Assembly: GCA_016177805.1 (NCBI GenBank)
Contig: JACOUN010000067.1
Span: 1-64,000, forward strand
Length of the DNA stretch: 64,000 nucleotides
Direction of reading: 5' to 3'
Source: Rhodocyclales bacterium
GTDB lineage: Bacteria > Pseudomonadota > Gammaproteobacteria > Burkholderiales > Rhodocyclaceae
The notes beneath the pieces are model-generated. The model saw only the letters and a list, made by a program, of their open reading frames with translations. It made no database searches and was not told the origin of the DNA. Of this stretch, positions 12,360 through 23,814 are shown piece after piece. The first letter of the stretch is position 1, and each line of letters starts with the position of its first letter. The translations under genes were made by a program, and so were the position numbers.

Positions 12360-13598
12360 ATGCCCGTAAACCTCCCCCCTCCCGTTGCGGCCGATCTCCT
12401 GCCGGTGGCCGGCGTCAGCCTGGGCGTGACCGAAGCTGGTGTGCGCAAGCCCGGCCGCCGTGACCTGACACTGATCGAACTCGACGCCGGCACCCGCGTG
12501 GCCGGCGTATTCACGCGCAACCGCTTCTGCGCCGCGCCGGTCCAGGTGTGCCAGCGCCATCTTGCCGACGGTGACATCCGCGCGCTGGTGATCAACACCG
12601 GCGTCGCGAACGCCGGTACCGGCGAACAGGGCATGGCCGACGCCATTGCCACCTGCGCCGCAGTTGCTCAGTTGCTCGGTATCGCGCCGGATCAGGTGTT
12701 GCCGTTTTCGACCGGGGTGATCCTCGAACCGTTGCCGGTGGCGCGCATCGTGGCCGGCCTGCCCGCCGCCCATGCCAACACCGGAGCGGCGAACTGGTTC
12801 GACGCCGCCCACGCGATCATGACCACCGACACCGTTGCCAAGGCGCGCTCGCGTACCGTCACCATCGACGGCGCGACGGTGACCCTGACCGGCATGAGCA
12901 AGGGCGCGGGCATGATCAAGCCCAACATGGCGACCATGCTCGGCTTCGTCGCGACCGACGCGGCCATCGCCCAGCCGCTGCTGGAGGCGCTGGTCACCGA
13001 AGCGGCCGACCTGTCCTTCAACAGCATCACCGTGGATGGTGATACCTCGACCAACGACTCGTTCGTCGTGATGGCGACCGGCAAGGCCGGGCATGCCGAG
13101 ATCACCAGTGCGGACAGCGACGCCTGTCGCGCGCTGCGTGAAGCGCTGATCGGCCTGTCGGTCGAGCTTGCCCAGGCCATCGTGCGCGACGGCGAAGGCG
13201 CTACCAAGTTCATGACTGTCGCGGTCGAAGGCGGGCGTGATCGCGACGAGTGCCGCAAGGTGGCCTACGCCGTGGCGCACTCGCCGCTGGTCAAGACCGC
13301 CTTCTTCGCCTCCGACCCCAACCTCGGCCGCATCCTCGCCGCAATTGGCTACGCCGGTATCGACGATCTGGACGTCGCGGGGCTGCGCGTGTGGCTGGGG
13401 GATGGCAAGGAGTCGGTACTCGTCGCCGAACACGGCGGCCGCGCCGCCAGCTACCGCGAAGAAGCCGGCGCGCGCATCATGGCCGCCGCCGAAATCACCG
13501 TGCGCATCGATCTGGCGCGCGGCGATGCGTCAGCAACGGTGTGGACCTGCGACTTCTCCTACGACTACGTCAAGATCAACGCCGATTACCGGAGCTGA
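12360..13598 (+). CDS. argJ: ArgJ, bifunctional ornithine acetyltransferase / N-acetylglutamate synthase
   Basis: Recycles the acetyl group in arginine synthesis: N-acetylornithine plus glutamate gives ornithine plus N-acetylglutamate. The 412-residue precursor contains [16 protein letters not shown], whose Ala-Thr bond is the self-cleavage site producing alpha and beta chains with the Thr as nucleophile. It ends [17 protein letters not shown], the typical ArgJ C-terminus. The ATG at 12360 is 13 bases after the secA stop. Whether it also synthesises acetylglutamate from acetyl-CoA cannot be judged by eye. Confidence 0.95.
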   Translation: MPVNLPPPVAADLLPVAGVSLGVTEAGVRKPGRRDLTLIELDAGTRVAGVFTRNRFCAAPVQVCQRHLADGDIRALVINTGVANAGTGEQGMADAIATCAAVAQLLGIAPDQVLPFSTGVILEPLPVARIVAGLPAAHANTGAANWFDAAHAIMTTDTVAKARSRTVTIDGATVTLTGMSKGAGMIKPNMATMLGFVATDAAIAQPLLEALVTEAADLSFNSITVDGDTSTNDSFVVMATGKAGHAEITSADSDACRALREALIGLSVELAQAIVRDGEGATKFMTVAVEGGRDRDECRKVAYAVAHSPLVKTAFFASDPNLGRILAAIGYAGIDDLDVAGLRVWLGDGKESVLVAEHGGRAASYREEAGARIMAAAEITVRIDLARGDASATVWTCDFSYDYVKINADYRS

Positions 13599-13606
13599 GC
13601 ACGCCC

Positions 13607-13990
13607 TCAATTCAGCGCCCTCGGCACCGCCAGCGTGAACGGGGGTATCGGGGCGTCGAAGCGGTGGCCGTCTTCGGCGATCATCTGGTAGCTGCCGTGC
13701 ATGGAGCCGACCGGGGTTTCCAGGACCGAGCCACTGGTGTAGCGGTACTGTTCGCCGGGGGCGAGGCGGGGTTGTTCGCCTATGACACCTTCGCCCTTGA
13801 CCTCCTGCACGCTGCCGGCGCCGTCGGTGATGATCCAGTGGCGGCTGAGCAGTTGTGCCGCGACGGTGCCGGTGTTAGTGATGGTGATGTGGTAGGCGAA
13901 GACGTAGCGGTCTTCTTCGGGGTCGGACTGGTCGGAGATGAAGTCGACGCTGGCCTCGACCTGGATGCGGTATTTGTTGGATGCGCTCAT
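13607..13990 (-). CDS. apaG: ApaG family protein (Co2+/Mg2+ efflux-associated)
   Basis: The 127-residue single-domain protein has the ApaG/DUF525 beta-sandwich fold. Typical segments are YRIQVEASVDFISDQSDPEEDRYVFAYHITITN, LLSRHWIITDGAG, VKGEGVIGEQPRLAPGE and TPVGSMHGSYQM. The start is set at the ATG at 13990 (MSASNKYRIQVE); the codons upstream in the frame lack support. It is convergent with argJ, with only 8 bases between stops, and divergent from purB. The biochemical role of ApaG remains poorly defined. Confidence 0.93.
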   Translation of the reverse strand: MSASNKYRIQVEASVDFISDQSDPEEDRYVFAYHITITNTGTVAAQLLSRHWIITDGAGSVQEVKGEGVIGEQPRLAPGEQYRYTSGSVLETPVGSMHGSYQMIAEDGHRFDAPIPPFTLAVPRALN

Positions 13991-14042
13991 CTGCTGCACT
14001 CTCAGGGGTTGCCGGAGTCATGGTGACGCTTGTGTGGCGTAA

Positions 14043-15467
<1,425 letters not shown>

Positions 15468-15501
15468 GCGCGATGTCGGTCAGCAACGGGGGAGGCGGGC
15501 G

Positions 15502-15819
15502 GTGAGTTTTGCCGAGAATCTCAAGCAGTTGCCGGGCATCTCGCATCTGGCGGCGCTGAACCTGCTCGATGCGGGCGGCGCGGTGGTGGCGACGATAGAG
15601 AACCGCCCCGGTCAGGCCGGTTCGCTGGCGGTGTACAACCACCTGATCCAGCTCTATGGCGCGATCACCCCCGAGGCGGCGCACAAGGGGCTGGCGCTGT
15701 ACGCCGAGCATGTCGAGGACGCGCGCGCGAATCCGGGCAAGCATCTCAACATCGACCGTCTGTTCGGTGTGGTCGAGCGTGGCGAGACGCTCACGGTCAA
15801 GCAGGTGTTTGCACTCTGA
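15502..15819 (+). CDS. DUF2322 family protein
   Basis: A 105-residue protein starting MSFAENLKQLPGISHLAAL with conserved-looking segments VVATIENRPGQAGSLAVYNHL, LALYAEHVEDARANPGKHLNIDRL and VVERGETLTVKQVF. From memory this matches DUF2322, a small family common in Betaproteobacteria with no assigned function. The start is a GTG at 15502 after a GGGGGAGG-like sequence. It has no signal peptide or membrane segment, so it is probably cytosolic. It follows purB by 34 bases and may be co-transcribed. Confidence 0.75.
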   Translation: MSFAENLKQLPGISHLAALNLLDAGGAVVATIENRPGQAGSLAVYNHLIQLYGAITPEAAHKGLALYAEHVEDARANPGKHLNIDRLFGVVERGETLTVKQVFAL

Positions 15820-15825
15820 AACAGA

Positions 15826-15856
15826 CTTGCCGGGGCCCGGTCGGGACGCCGGCAAG
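15826..15856. terminator. Hairpin between convergent DUF2322 gene and secF
   Basis: CTTGCCGG (15826-15833) pairs perfectly with CCGGCAAG (15849-15856), and the loop can form an inner CCCG/CGGG stem. Its position between two converging genes suggests a bidirectional terminator. T-rich sequence follows only weakly on the minus strand (TCTGTTTC). Confidence 0.5.
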
Positions 15857-15869
15857 CTGCGGAGGGCGC

Positions 15870-16802
15870 TCAGACGACCGCTTCTTCCTTGGGCTTCTTC
15901 TGTGTGACGAACTGTTCGCGCGACACGCCCAGCCACATCACGATGGGGCTGGAGACCAGTACCGAGGAGTAGATGCCGAAGGTGATGCCGATGGTCAGCG
16001 CCAAGGCGAAATAGTGCAGCGTCTCGCCGCCGAAGATCAGCATCGACAGCACCACCATCAGGGTACTGCCATGCGTGATCGCGGTGCGTGACATGGTGGC
16101 GGTGATGGCGTGGTCGATGATCTGGGGGGTGGTCATGCCGCGTTTCTTCTTGAAAGTCTCGCGCACCCGGTCGAAGATCACCACCGATTCGTTGACCGAA
16201 TAACCCAGCACCGCCAGCACCGCCGCCAGCACCGCCAGCGAGAACTCCCACTGGAAGCAGGCGAAGAAGCCGATGATGATGACCACGTCGTGCATGTTGG
16301 CGATGATCGCCGACACCGAGAAGCGCCATTCGAAGCGTAGCGCGAGGTAGCTGGTGATGCCGACCAGCACGAACAGCAGCGCCATCGCGCCGTCGGAGGC
16401 GAGTTCCTTGCCCACCTGGGGACCGACGAACTCGACGCGGCGCAGTTCCGGCGCGGGGCCGTCGATGCTCTGGAGAGTGTCGAGCATGCGTTTCGACACG
16501 TCCTTGGTGTCGAGGTCGGCGCGGTTGGGCAGGCGGATCAGCACGTCGCGCGAACTGCCGAAGTTCTGCACCTGGGCGTCGGGATAGCCGTCGTTGGCGA
16601 GCGCCTGGCGGATGTCTTCGACCTTGGGTGCTTCCTTGTAGGTCACTTCAACGAGCGTGCCGCCGGTGAATTCCACCGACAGGTTGAGCCCGTTGTAGGC
16701 GATGAAGAACACCGCGAGGATGAAGGTGACGAGCGAGACGATGTTGAACTTCAGCGCGTGGCGCATGAAGGGGATGTCTTGCTTGATGCGGAACATTTCC
16801 AT
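15870..16802 (-). CDS. secF: SecF, protein translocase accessory subunit
   Basis: Inner-membrane RND-like partner of SecD that uses proton motive force to complete export. The 310-residue protein starts MEMFRIKQDIPFMRHALKFN with the first membrane helix after it. It has the LNLSVEFTGGTLVEV motif of the first periplasmic domain, a set of C-terminal helices with LALRFEWRFSVSAIIANMHDVVIIIGFF, and GYSVNESVVIFDRVRE, all diagnostic of SecF. It lies 74 bases downstream of secD in the yajC-secD-secF operon. Confidence 0.97.
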   Translation of the reverse strand: MEMFRIKQDIPFMRHALKFNIVSLVTFILAVFFIAYNGLNLSVEFTGGTLVEVTYKEAPKVEDIRQALANDGYPDAQVQNFGSSRDVLIRLPNRADLDTKDVSKRMLDTLQSIDGPAPELRRVEFVGPQVGKELASDGAMALLFVLVGITSYLALRFEWRFSVSAIIANMHDVVIIIGFFACFQWEFSLAVLAAVLAVLGYSVNESVVIFDRVRETFKKKRGMTTPQIIDHAITATMSRTAITHGSTLMVVLSMLIFGGETLHYFALALTIGITFGIYSSVLVSSPIVMWLGVSREQFVTQKKPKEEAVV

Positions 16803-16876
16803 GATTCGGACCTTTCAATTGCCGGGGCGAGTCTGGTGGTCAGCGCCCCGTGCGGGTAGGCAACATCGGGTATGGT

Positions 16877-18715
16877 TCAGCCTATCGACAGCGCGGTGAT
16901 CTTGCGCTGGCGCCCGTAGATGAAGTTGATCAGCATGCGTGACACCAGGATGGCGCTGAACATCGAGGTCAGGATGCCCAGGCAATGCACCACGGCGAAG
17001 CCGCGCACCGGTCCTGAGCCGAACACCAGCAGCGCGATGCCGGCGATCAGGGTCGTGATGTTCGAGTCGAGGATGGTGTCGAAGGCCCGGTCGTAACCGG
17101 TGGTGATCGCGGCCTGCGGTGTGGCGCCGTTGGCAATCTCTTCGCGGATGCGCTCGTTGATCAGCACGTTGGCGTCGATGGCCATGCCCAGCGTCAGTGC
17201 CATCGCGGCAATGCCGGGCAGGGTCAGGGTGGCCTGCAGCAACGATAGCAGTGCGATCAGCAACATCAGGTTGGCCGACAGCGCCAGCACCGACACCACG
17301 CCGAACAGCATGTAATAGATGGCCATGAACACCGCGATCGCGACGAAACCCCACAGCGTCGAGTTGAAGCCCTTGGCGATGTTCTCGGCGCCGAGGCTGG
17401 GGCCGACGGTGCGTTCCTCGATGATCTGCATTGGCGCGGCGAGGCTGCCGGCGCGCAGCAGCAGCGCGATGTCGTTGGCCTCGGTGGTGGTCATGCGCCC
17501 CGAGATCTGCACCCGCCCGCCACCGATCTCGGTGCGGATCACCGGGGCGGTGACGACTTCGCCCTTGCCTTTCTCGATCAGCAGGATGGCCATGCGCTTG
17601 CCGACGTTGTCGCGTGTCAGGTCGCGGAAGATGCGCGAGCCGGCCGAATCGAAGTTCAGGAACACCGCCGGTTCGTTGGACTGGCTGTCGAAACCGGGCT
17701 GGGCGTCGGTCAGGCGGTCGCCGGTGAGCATGACGTCCGTCTTGACCAGCAACGGCGGGCCTCCACGCTCGGTGTACAGCTCGGTGCCGAACGGCACCTG
17801 GCCGCGCTGCGCCGCATCGAGGGCACCCAGGTCGTCGTCCACCATGCGGATTTCGAGGGTCGCGGTGCGCCCGAGCAGGTCCTTGGCCTTGGCCACGTCC
17901 TGCACGCCGGGCAGTTGCACGACGATGCGGTCCGCGCCCTGTTGCTGGATCACCGGCTCGGCCACGCCCAACTCGTTGATGCGGTTGTTCAGGGTCGTGA
18001 TGTTCTGCTTGATCGCGAAATCGCGGATGTTCTTTTGCGCAATCGGGGTCAGGCTGGCGATCAGTTTCAGGTCGTCAGCGGCGTCGTCGCGGTCCGCCAG
18101 TTGCAGGTCGGCGGTGCTACCCAGGATGGCCTTGCGCGCTTCTTCGCGTTGTCCGGCGTCTCGGAAGCGCAGATGGATGGTGCTGCCTTCGCGCTTGATG
18201 CCGGCGTGGCGTATGCGCTTGTCGCGCAGCAGCGACCGCAGGTCGGCGGAGGTCGAGTCGAGGCGGTTGTTGATTGCGCCGACCATGTCGACTTCGAGCA
18301 GGAAGTGCACCCCGCCGCGCAGGTCCAGCCCCAAATACATCGGCAGCGCCGCGATGTCGGTCAGCCACTTGGGCGAGGCCGACAGCAGGTTGAGCGCGAC
18401 GACGTAGGACGGGTCCTTCACGTCGGGGTTGAGATTGCGCTCGATCACGTCCTTGGCGTGCAACTGGGTTTCGGTGCCATCGAAGCGGAAGCGGATGCTG
18501 TTCTCGTCCATGAACACGCCGGTGTGGACGATGTCGGCTTCCTGCAGCGACTTTTCCAGTCGCTGGATCAGCGCCGCTTCGAGCTTGAGGGTGGCCTTGC
18601 CGCTCGAAACCTGGACGGCCGGGACTTCACCGAAGAAGTTCGGGAGGGTGTAGATCAGGCCGAAGCACAGGATCAGACCAATGAGGATGTTCTTCCAGAG
18701 CGGGTAGCGATTCAT
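16877..18715 (-). CDS. secD: SecD, protein translocase accessory subunit
   Basis: Inner-membrane export factor acting with SecF and YajC. The 612-residue protein starts MNRYPLWKNILIGLILCFG (first membrane helix). It contains LGLDLRGGVHFLLEVD, the long periplasmic P1 domain with RVQISGRMTTTEANDIALLLRAGSLAAPM, then TVGPSLGAENI and GMAIDANVLINERIREE in the membrane domain. Length and motif order are normal. A 112-base gap separates it from yajC, with GGTGAC/GTCACC (18754-18786) able to form an RNA stem. Confidence 0.97.
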   Translation of the reverse strand: MNRYPLWKNILIGLILCFGLIYTLPNFFGEVPAVQVSSGKATLKLEAALIQRLEKSLQEADIVHTGVFMDENSIRFRFDGTETQLHAKDVIERNLNPDVKDPSYVVALNLLSASPKWLTDIAALPMYLGLDLRGGVHFLLEVDMVGAINNRLDSTSADLRSLLRDKRIRHAGIKREGSTIHLRFRDAGQREEARKAILGSTADLQLADRDDAADDLKLIASLTPIAQKNIRDFAIKQNITTLNNRINELGVAEPVIQQQGADRIVVQLPGVQDVAKAKDLLGRTATLEIRMVDDDLGALDAAQRGQVPFGTELYTERGGPPLLVKTDVMLTGDRLTDAQPGFDSQSNEPAVFLNFDSAGSRIFRDLTRDNVGKRMAILLIEKGKGEVVTAPVIRTEIGGGRVQISGRMTTTEANDIALLLRAGSLAAPMQIIEERTVGPSLGAENIAKGFNSTLWGFVAIAVFMAIYYMLFGVVSVLALSANLMLLIALLSLLQATLTLPGIAAMALTLGMAIDANVLINERIREEIANGATPQAAITTGYDRAFDTILDSNITTLIAGIALLVFGSGPVRGFAVVHCLGILTSMFSAILVSRMLINFIYGRQRKITALSIG

Positions 18716-18827
18716 GGTTAGCCGGGTGGTTCGTGAGGGGGGGTAACGGATAGGGTGACGAGGCCGGCAGTGCTGGCCCGGTCACCGGCATGGGCGCGCG
18801 GCGGCCTGGCTGCGCGCGGAGTCGACC

Positions 18828-19151
18828 TCACAGGGTTTTCAGCGTTCCCTTGGGCAGGACCGTGGTGATCGCGGTGCGCTGTACGACGATCTCGACCTTG
18901 TCCGCGATCTCGACGTGGATGAAGTCGTCGCCGAGTGCCGAAAGACGGCCGGTGATGCCGCCCTGGATGATCACTTCGTCGCCTTTGGCAAGTGCGCTGA
19001 CCATGGCCTTGTGCTCCTTGGCGCGCTTCATCTGCGGCCGGATCATCAGGAACCACAGCACGATGAACATCAGGATCAGCGGCAGCATGCCCATCAGGTT
19101 ACCGACTTGATCGCCTTGCGCTGCCTGTGCGTATGCATTGGATATGAACAC
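18828..19151 (-). CDS. yajC: YajC, Sec translocon accessory protein
   Basis: Small membrane subunit of the SecDF-YajC complex. The 107-residue product has one hydrophobic segment (about residues 20-38, GMLPLILMFIVLWFLMIRP), then the family segments QMKRAKEHKAMVSALAKGDEVIIQGGITG and VEIADKVEIVVQRTAITTVLP. The start is a GTG at 19151 with GGGAG six bases upstream on the coding strand. It is first in the yajC-secD-secF operon, with its own extended -10 promoter just upstream. Confidence 0.95.
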   Translation of the reverse strand: MFISNAYAQAAQGDQVGNLMGMLPLILMFIVLWFLMIRPQMKRAKEHKAMVSALAKGDEVIIQGGITGRLSALGDDFIHVEIADKVEIVVQRTAITTVLPKGTLKTL

Positions 19152-19183
19152 TATCGACTCCCGACGGATTGGATAAACGGCCG

Positions 19184-19192
19184 ATTATAGCA
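19184..19192 (-). promoter_or_regulatory. Extended -10 promoter of yajC-secD-secF
   Basis: On the minus strand the sequence reads TGC-TATAAT, a perfect extended -10 element. Transcription would begin near 19177, giving a leader of about 26 bases before the yajC GTG. The -35 region is weak (CCGACA at 19209-19214 with a 19-base spacer), as is common with extended -10 promoters. Confidence 0.6.
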
Positions 19193-19227
19193 GTTGGGTC
19201 CTGGAGACTGTCGGACTTGAGGCGGAT

Positions 19228-21367
<2,140 letters not shown>

Positions 21368-21371
21368 GAGC

Positions 21372-21400
21372 TTGCCGCTCGCTGGGGTCTTGTGGATAAT
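21372..21400 (+). promoter_or_regulatory. Sigma-70 promoter of tRNA-Leu(CAA)
   Basis: TTGCCG (21372-21377) and GATAAT (21395-21400) are separated by exactly 17 bases, predicting a start near 21407, just before the tRNA at 21414. It overlaps the region directly upstream of the divergent queA gene. Confidence 0.6.
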
Positions 21401-21413
21401 ACGGCGCTTGCCA

Positions 21414-21500
21414 GCCGGGATGGCGGAATCGGTAGACGCAGCGGACTCAAAATCCGCCGGTGGTGACACTGTGAGGGTTCGAGTCCCTCTCCCGGCACCA
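21414..21500 (+). tRNA. tRNA-Leu (anticodon CAA)
   Basis: An 87-base class II tRNA with encoded CCA. The acceptor arms GCCGGGA and TCCCGGC pair. The D-arm region is GGCGGAATCGGTAGACGC, and the anticodon stem GCGGA/TCCGC encloses the loop CTCAAAA, giving anticodon CAA (reads UUG). A long variable arm is followed by the T-arm GAGGG-TTCGAGT-CCCTC. No T-rich terminator was found directly after it; a CGGTCG/CGACCG stem lies about 25 bases downstream. Confidence 0.97.
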
Positions 21501-21754
21501 GCAACATCAACATGCCTCTTGCCACGGTCGTCCGACCGCGCGCTGCCTTCCGGGGCGCGATGATAGCATTCCCCCGCAGCTTTTCTCCGCTCGATGCGGT
21601 AGCCGCCGCCATCATTCGTGCGCGCGCACCGCGCGGGTGATCGCCAGGATTGCCGGGTGGGTCGGGTTCGTTCTGAACGTTCCCTGGACGCTGCATCTAG
21701 ACGTGTTCCATGATGCTTCGTCAGAACCGGACAAAAATTCCATTGAACCCGTAT

Positions 21755-21790
21755 ATTGCCGAACAGTCTCAACCCTGTTGATTCGGCAAT
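21755..21790. repeat. Inverted repeat in the tRNA-Leu to Bax-inhibitor gap
   Basis: ATTGCCGAA (21755-21763) and TTCGGCAAT (21782-21790) are exact complements with an 18-base loop; CAG and CTG inside extend the stem with a bulge. No T-run follows. Function unknown. Confidence 0.5.
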
Positions 21791-21828
21791 CAGAAGCCAT
21801 CGCGCCGGCCAGCCGGTGCCCGGTTCCA

Positions 21829-21862
21829 CTGCATGGATTCGGGCGTGCGCCGGAATGACGCG
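21829..21862. repeat. REP-like extragenic palindromic segment (degenerate)
   Basis: The reverse strand reads CGTCATTCCGGCGCACGCCC followed by GAATCCATGCAGTGG. This resembles the widespread CGTCATTCCCGCG...GGGAATCCA extragenic repeat of proteobacteria, with decayed symmetry. The antisense translation has the familiar HSGARPNP string typical of such repeats. Only one copy was noticed in the window. Confidence 0.4.
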
Positions 21863-22010
21863 TATTCTGTATGGTTGCTGGTTTGATAGTATTTCGCAGT
21901 TGCAAGTTATGCTGGCGCCCGTGCGACGGGCGGCTGTAACCGGTTCGCGAGTACAATGCCTGGTGGCTTGTGCGAGACGCGACAGTTGTGATCAAGGAGG
22001 AAGAGATTCC

Positions 22011-22676
22011 ATGGAAAACCGCAGCATTGCGATGAACCGGGCTGAAGCCTCGGTACTTTCAACCAACAAGGTGATACGCAACACCTACATTCTGCTGTCG
22101 CTGACGCTCGCCTTTTCGGCGGTGACCGCAGGTGCTTCGATGGCGTTCGGCTTGCCCCATCCCGGCTTGATCATCACGCTGGTCGGATACTTCGGTCTGT
22201 TGTTCCTGACCACCAAGTTGCGCAACAGCGCGGGTGGAGTGGTGTCGATTTTCGCCCTGACCGGTTTCATGGGCTACACCCTGGGGCCGATCATCTCCCT
22301 CTATTTATCGTTGCCCAACGGCCACGCGATCGTGATGCAGGCCATGGGCGGGACGGCGGCGATCTTCCTCGGCCTGTCGGCCTACGCGCTGACCACGCGC
22401 AAGGACTTCTCCTTCATGGGCGGGTTCCTGATGGTGGGCATCCTGGTGGCGTTCCTCGCCGGGCTCGGGGCGGTGTTCTTCTCCATGCCGGGGCTGTCGC
22501 TGGCGGTTTCGGCCATGTTCGTGCTGCTGATGGCGGGGCTGATCCTGTACCAGACCAGCCAGATCATTCACGGCGGGGAAACCAACTACATCATGGCGAC
22601 CGTGACACTCTACGTTTCCATCTACAACCTGTTCACCAGCCTGCTGCATCTGCTGGGGGTGATGGATAGCGACTGA
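22011..22676 (+). CDS. Bax inhibitor-1 / YccA family membrane protein
   Basis: A 221-residue protein with about seven hydrophobic segments, starting MENRSIAMNRAEASVLSTNKVIRNTYILLSL. It has the family-typical GFMGYTLGPIISLYL, FLGLSAYALTTRKDFSFMGGFL and LYQTSQIIHGGETNYIMATVTLYVSIYNLF (the last including the conserved C-terminal acidic/His region). The ATG at 22011 follows AAGGAGG, so a much longer open frame upstream is rejected. YccA-type members interact with the FtsH protease; whether this one does is inference, although the FtsH modulators hflK and hflC are also in this window. Confidence 0.9.
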   Translation: MENRSIAMNRAEASVLSTNKVIRNTYILLSLTLAFSAVTAGASMAFGLPHPGLIITLVGYFGLLFLTTKLRNSAGGVVSIFALTGFMGYTLGPIISLYLSLPNGHAIVMQAMGGTAAIFLGLSAYALTTRKDFSFMGGFLMVGILVAFLAGLGAVFFSMPGLSLAVSAMFVLLMAGLILYQTSQIIHGGETNYIMATVTLYVSIYNLFTSLLHLLGVMDSD

Positions 22677-22714
22677 CGCTTGTGGTTCCCCGGTCGGGGG
22701 GCAGTGTCACAGCA

Positions 22715-22745
22715 GCACAGCGGGCGCCTTGGGCGCCCGCTGTGC
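22715..22745 (+). terminator. 14-bp perfect hairpin after the Bax-inhibitor gene
   Basis: GCACAGCGGGCGCC (22715-22728) and GGCGCCCGCTGTGC (22732-22745) pair perfectly around a three-base TTG loop, 38 bases after the stop codon. No T-tract follows (GTTCAGACC), so it may be an atypical terminator or a 3'-end stabiliser. Confidence 0.55.
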
Positions 22746-22838
22746 GTTCAGACCGATCGCGGCGTCGCAGTCGTTGCGCTGCGCCGCGATGCCCGGAGCA
22801 GGTACAATGGCGGACTTTCATGCCGGGAAAGGGCAGAT

Positions 22839-23807
22839 ATGAAGACCACCTTTCTGGACTTCGAACAACCCATCGCCGATCTTGAAGCCAAGATCGAGCA
22901 GTTACGCTTTGTGCAGGACGATCCGGCGGTGGATATCTCGGGTGAGATCGCACGCCTTGAGAGCAAGAGTCAGTCGCTGACCAAGGAACTGTACGCCAAA
23001 CTCACCCCGTGGCAGATTTCCCAGGTCGCGCGCCATCCGCAGCGCCCTTACACGCTCGACTACGCGCAGCAGATATTCACCGATTTCGAGGAATTGCACG
23101 GGGACCGGGCCTTTGCCGACGACAAGGCCATCGTGGGGGGGCTGGCGCGCTTCAATGGCCAGTCGTGCGTGGTCATCGGCCATCAGAAGGGGCGCGACAC
23201 CAAGGAAAAGATTCTGCGCAATTTCGGCATGCCGCGCCCGGAAGGCTATCGCAAGGCCTTGCGCCTGATGCGTCTGGCGGAGAAGTTCGGCATTCCGGTG
23301 TTCACCTTCGTCGATACGCCCGGCGCCTATCCGGGGATAGGGGCCGAGGAGCGTGGCCAGTCCGAGGCCATCGGGCATAACCTTTACGTGATGGCGGAAC
23401 TGAAAGTGCCGATCATCTCGACCGTCATCGGTGAGGGCGGCTCCGGCGGAGCGCTGGCGATCGCGGTGGGTGACCAGGTGTTGATGCTTCAGTACGCGAC
23501 CTACTCGGTGATTTCGCCCGAGGGATGCGCCTCGATTTTGTGGAAGGGGGCGGACAAGGCCTCGCTGGCCGCCGATGCGATGGGTATCACTGCCGCGCGG
23601 CTGGGGGCGCTGGGGCTGGTCGATCGCGTCATCAACGAGCCGGTGGGCGGAGCGCACCGTAGTCACCGCCGCATGGCCGACAGTCTGAAAAAGGCCTTGC
23701 AGGACGCACTGCGTCAGGTCGCCGATCTTTCGCCGGCCGATCTGGTCGAGCGACGCTTCGAGCGTCTGATGAGCTATGGCAAGTTCAAGGAAGTCAGCGC
23801 GAGCTGA
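22839..23807 (+). CDS. accA: AccA, acetyl-CoA carboxylase carboxyltransferase alpha subunit
   Basis: With AccD it transfers the carboxyl group from biotin to acetyl-CoA, the first step of fatty acid synthesis. The 322-residue protein starts [22 protein letters not shown]. It shows the [22 protein letters not shown] region, then the carboxyltransferase core with [39 protein letters not shown] and [21 protein letters not shown]. The start is the ATG at 22839, nine bases after GGGAAAGGG. A possible -10 TACAAT lies at 22803-22808 without a good -35. tilS follows within 10 bases. Confidence 0.97.
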   Translation: MKTTFLDFEQPIADLEAKIEQLRFVQDDPAVDISGEIARLESKSQSLTKELYAKLTPWQISQVARHPQRPYTLDYAQQIFTDFEELHGDRAFADDKAIVGGLARFNGQSCVVIGHQKGRDTKEKILRNFGMPRPEGYRKALRLMRLAEKFGIPVFTFVDTPGAYPGIGAEERGQSEAIGHNLYVMAELKVPIISTVIGEGGSGGALAIAVGDQVLMLQYATYSVISPEGCASILWKGADKASLAADAMGITAARLGALGLVDRVINEPVGGAHRSHRRMADSLKKALQDALRQVADLSPADLVERRFERLMSYGKFKEVSAS

Positions 23808-23814
23808 ATTGCCC

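Larger units (their letters stand above)
21501..22010. other. 510-base stretch without a credible gene
   Basis: The open frames here are either antisense readings of the tRNA or upstream extensions of the next gene. The stretch contains a 9-bp inverted repeat (21755-21790) and a REP-like palindromic segment (about 21829-21862), both listed separately. AAGGAGG at 21994-22000 is the ribosome-binding site of the downstream membrane protein. I see no clear promoter. Confidence 0.6.

Noticed and set aside
21612-21995. 127-codon minus-strand ORF with RHSGARPNP
   Set aside because: The string is typical of translated REP-type repeats. There is no ribosome-binding site or domain.
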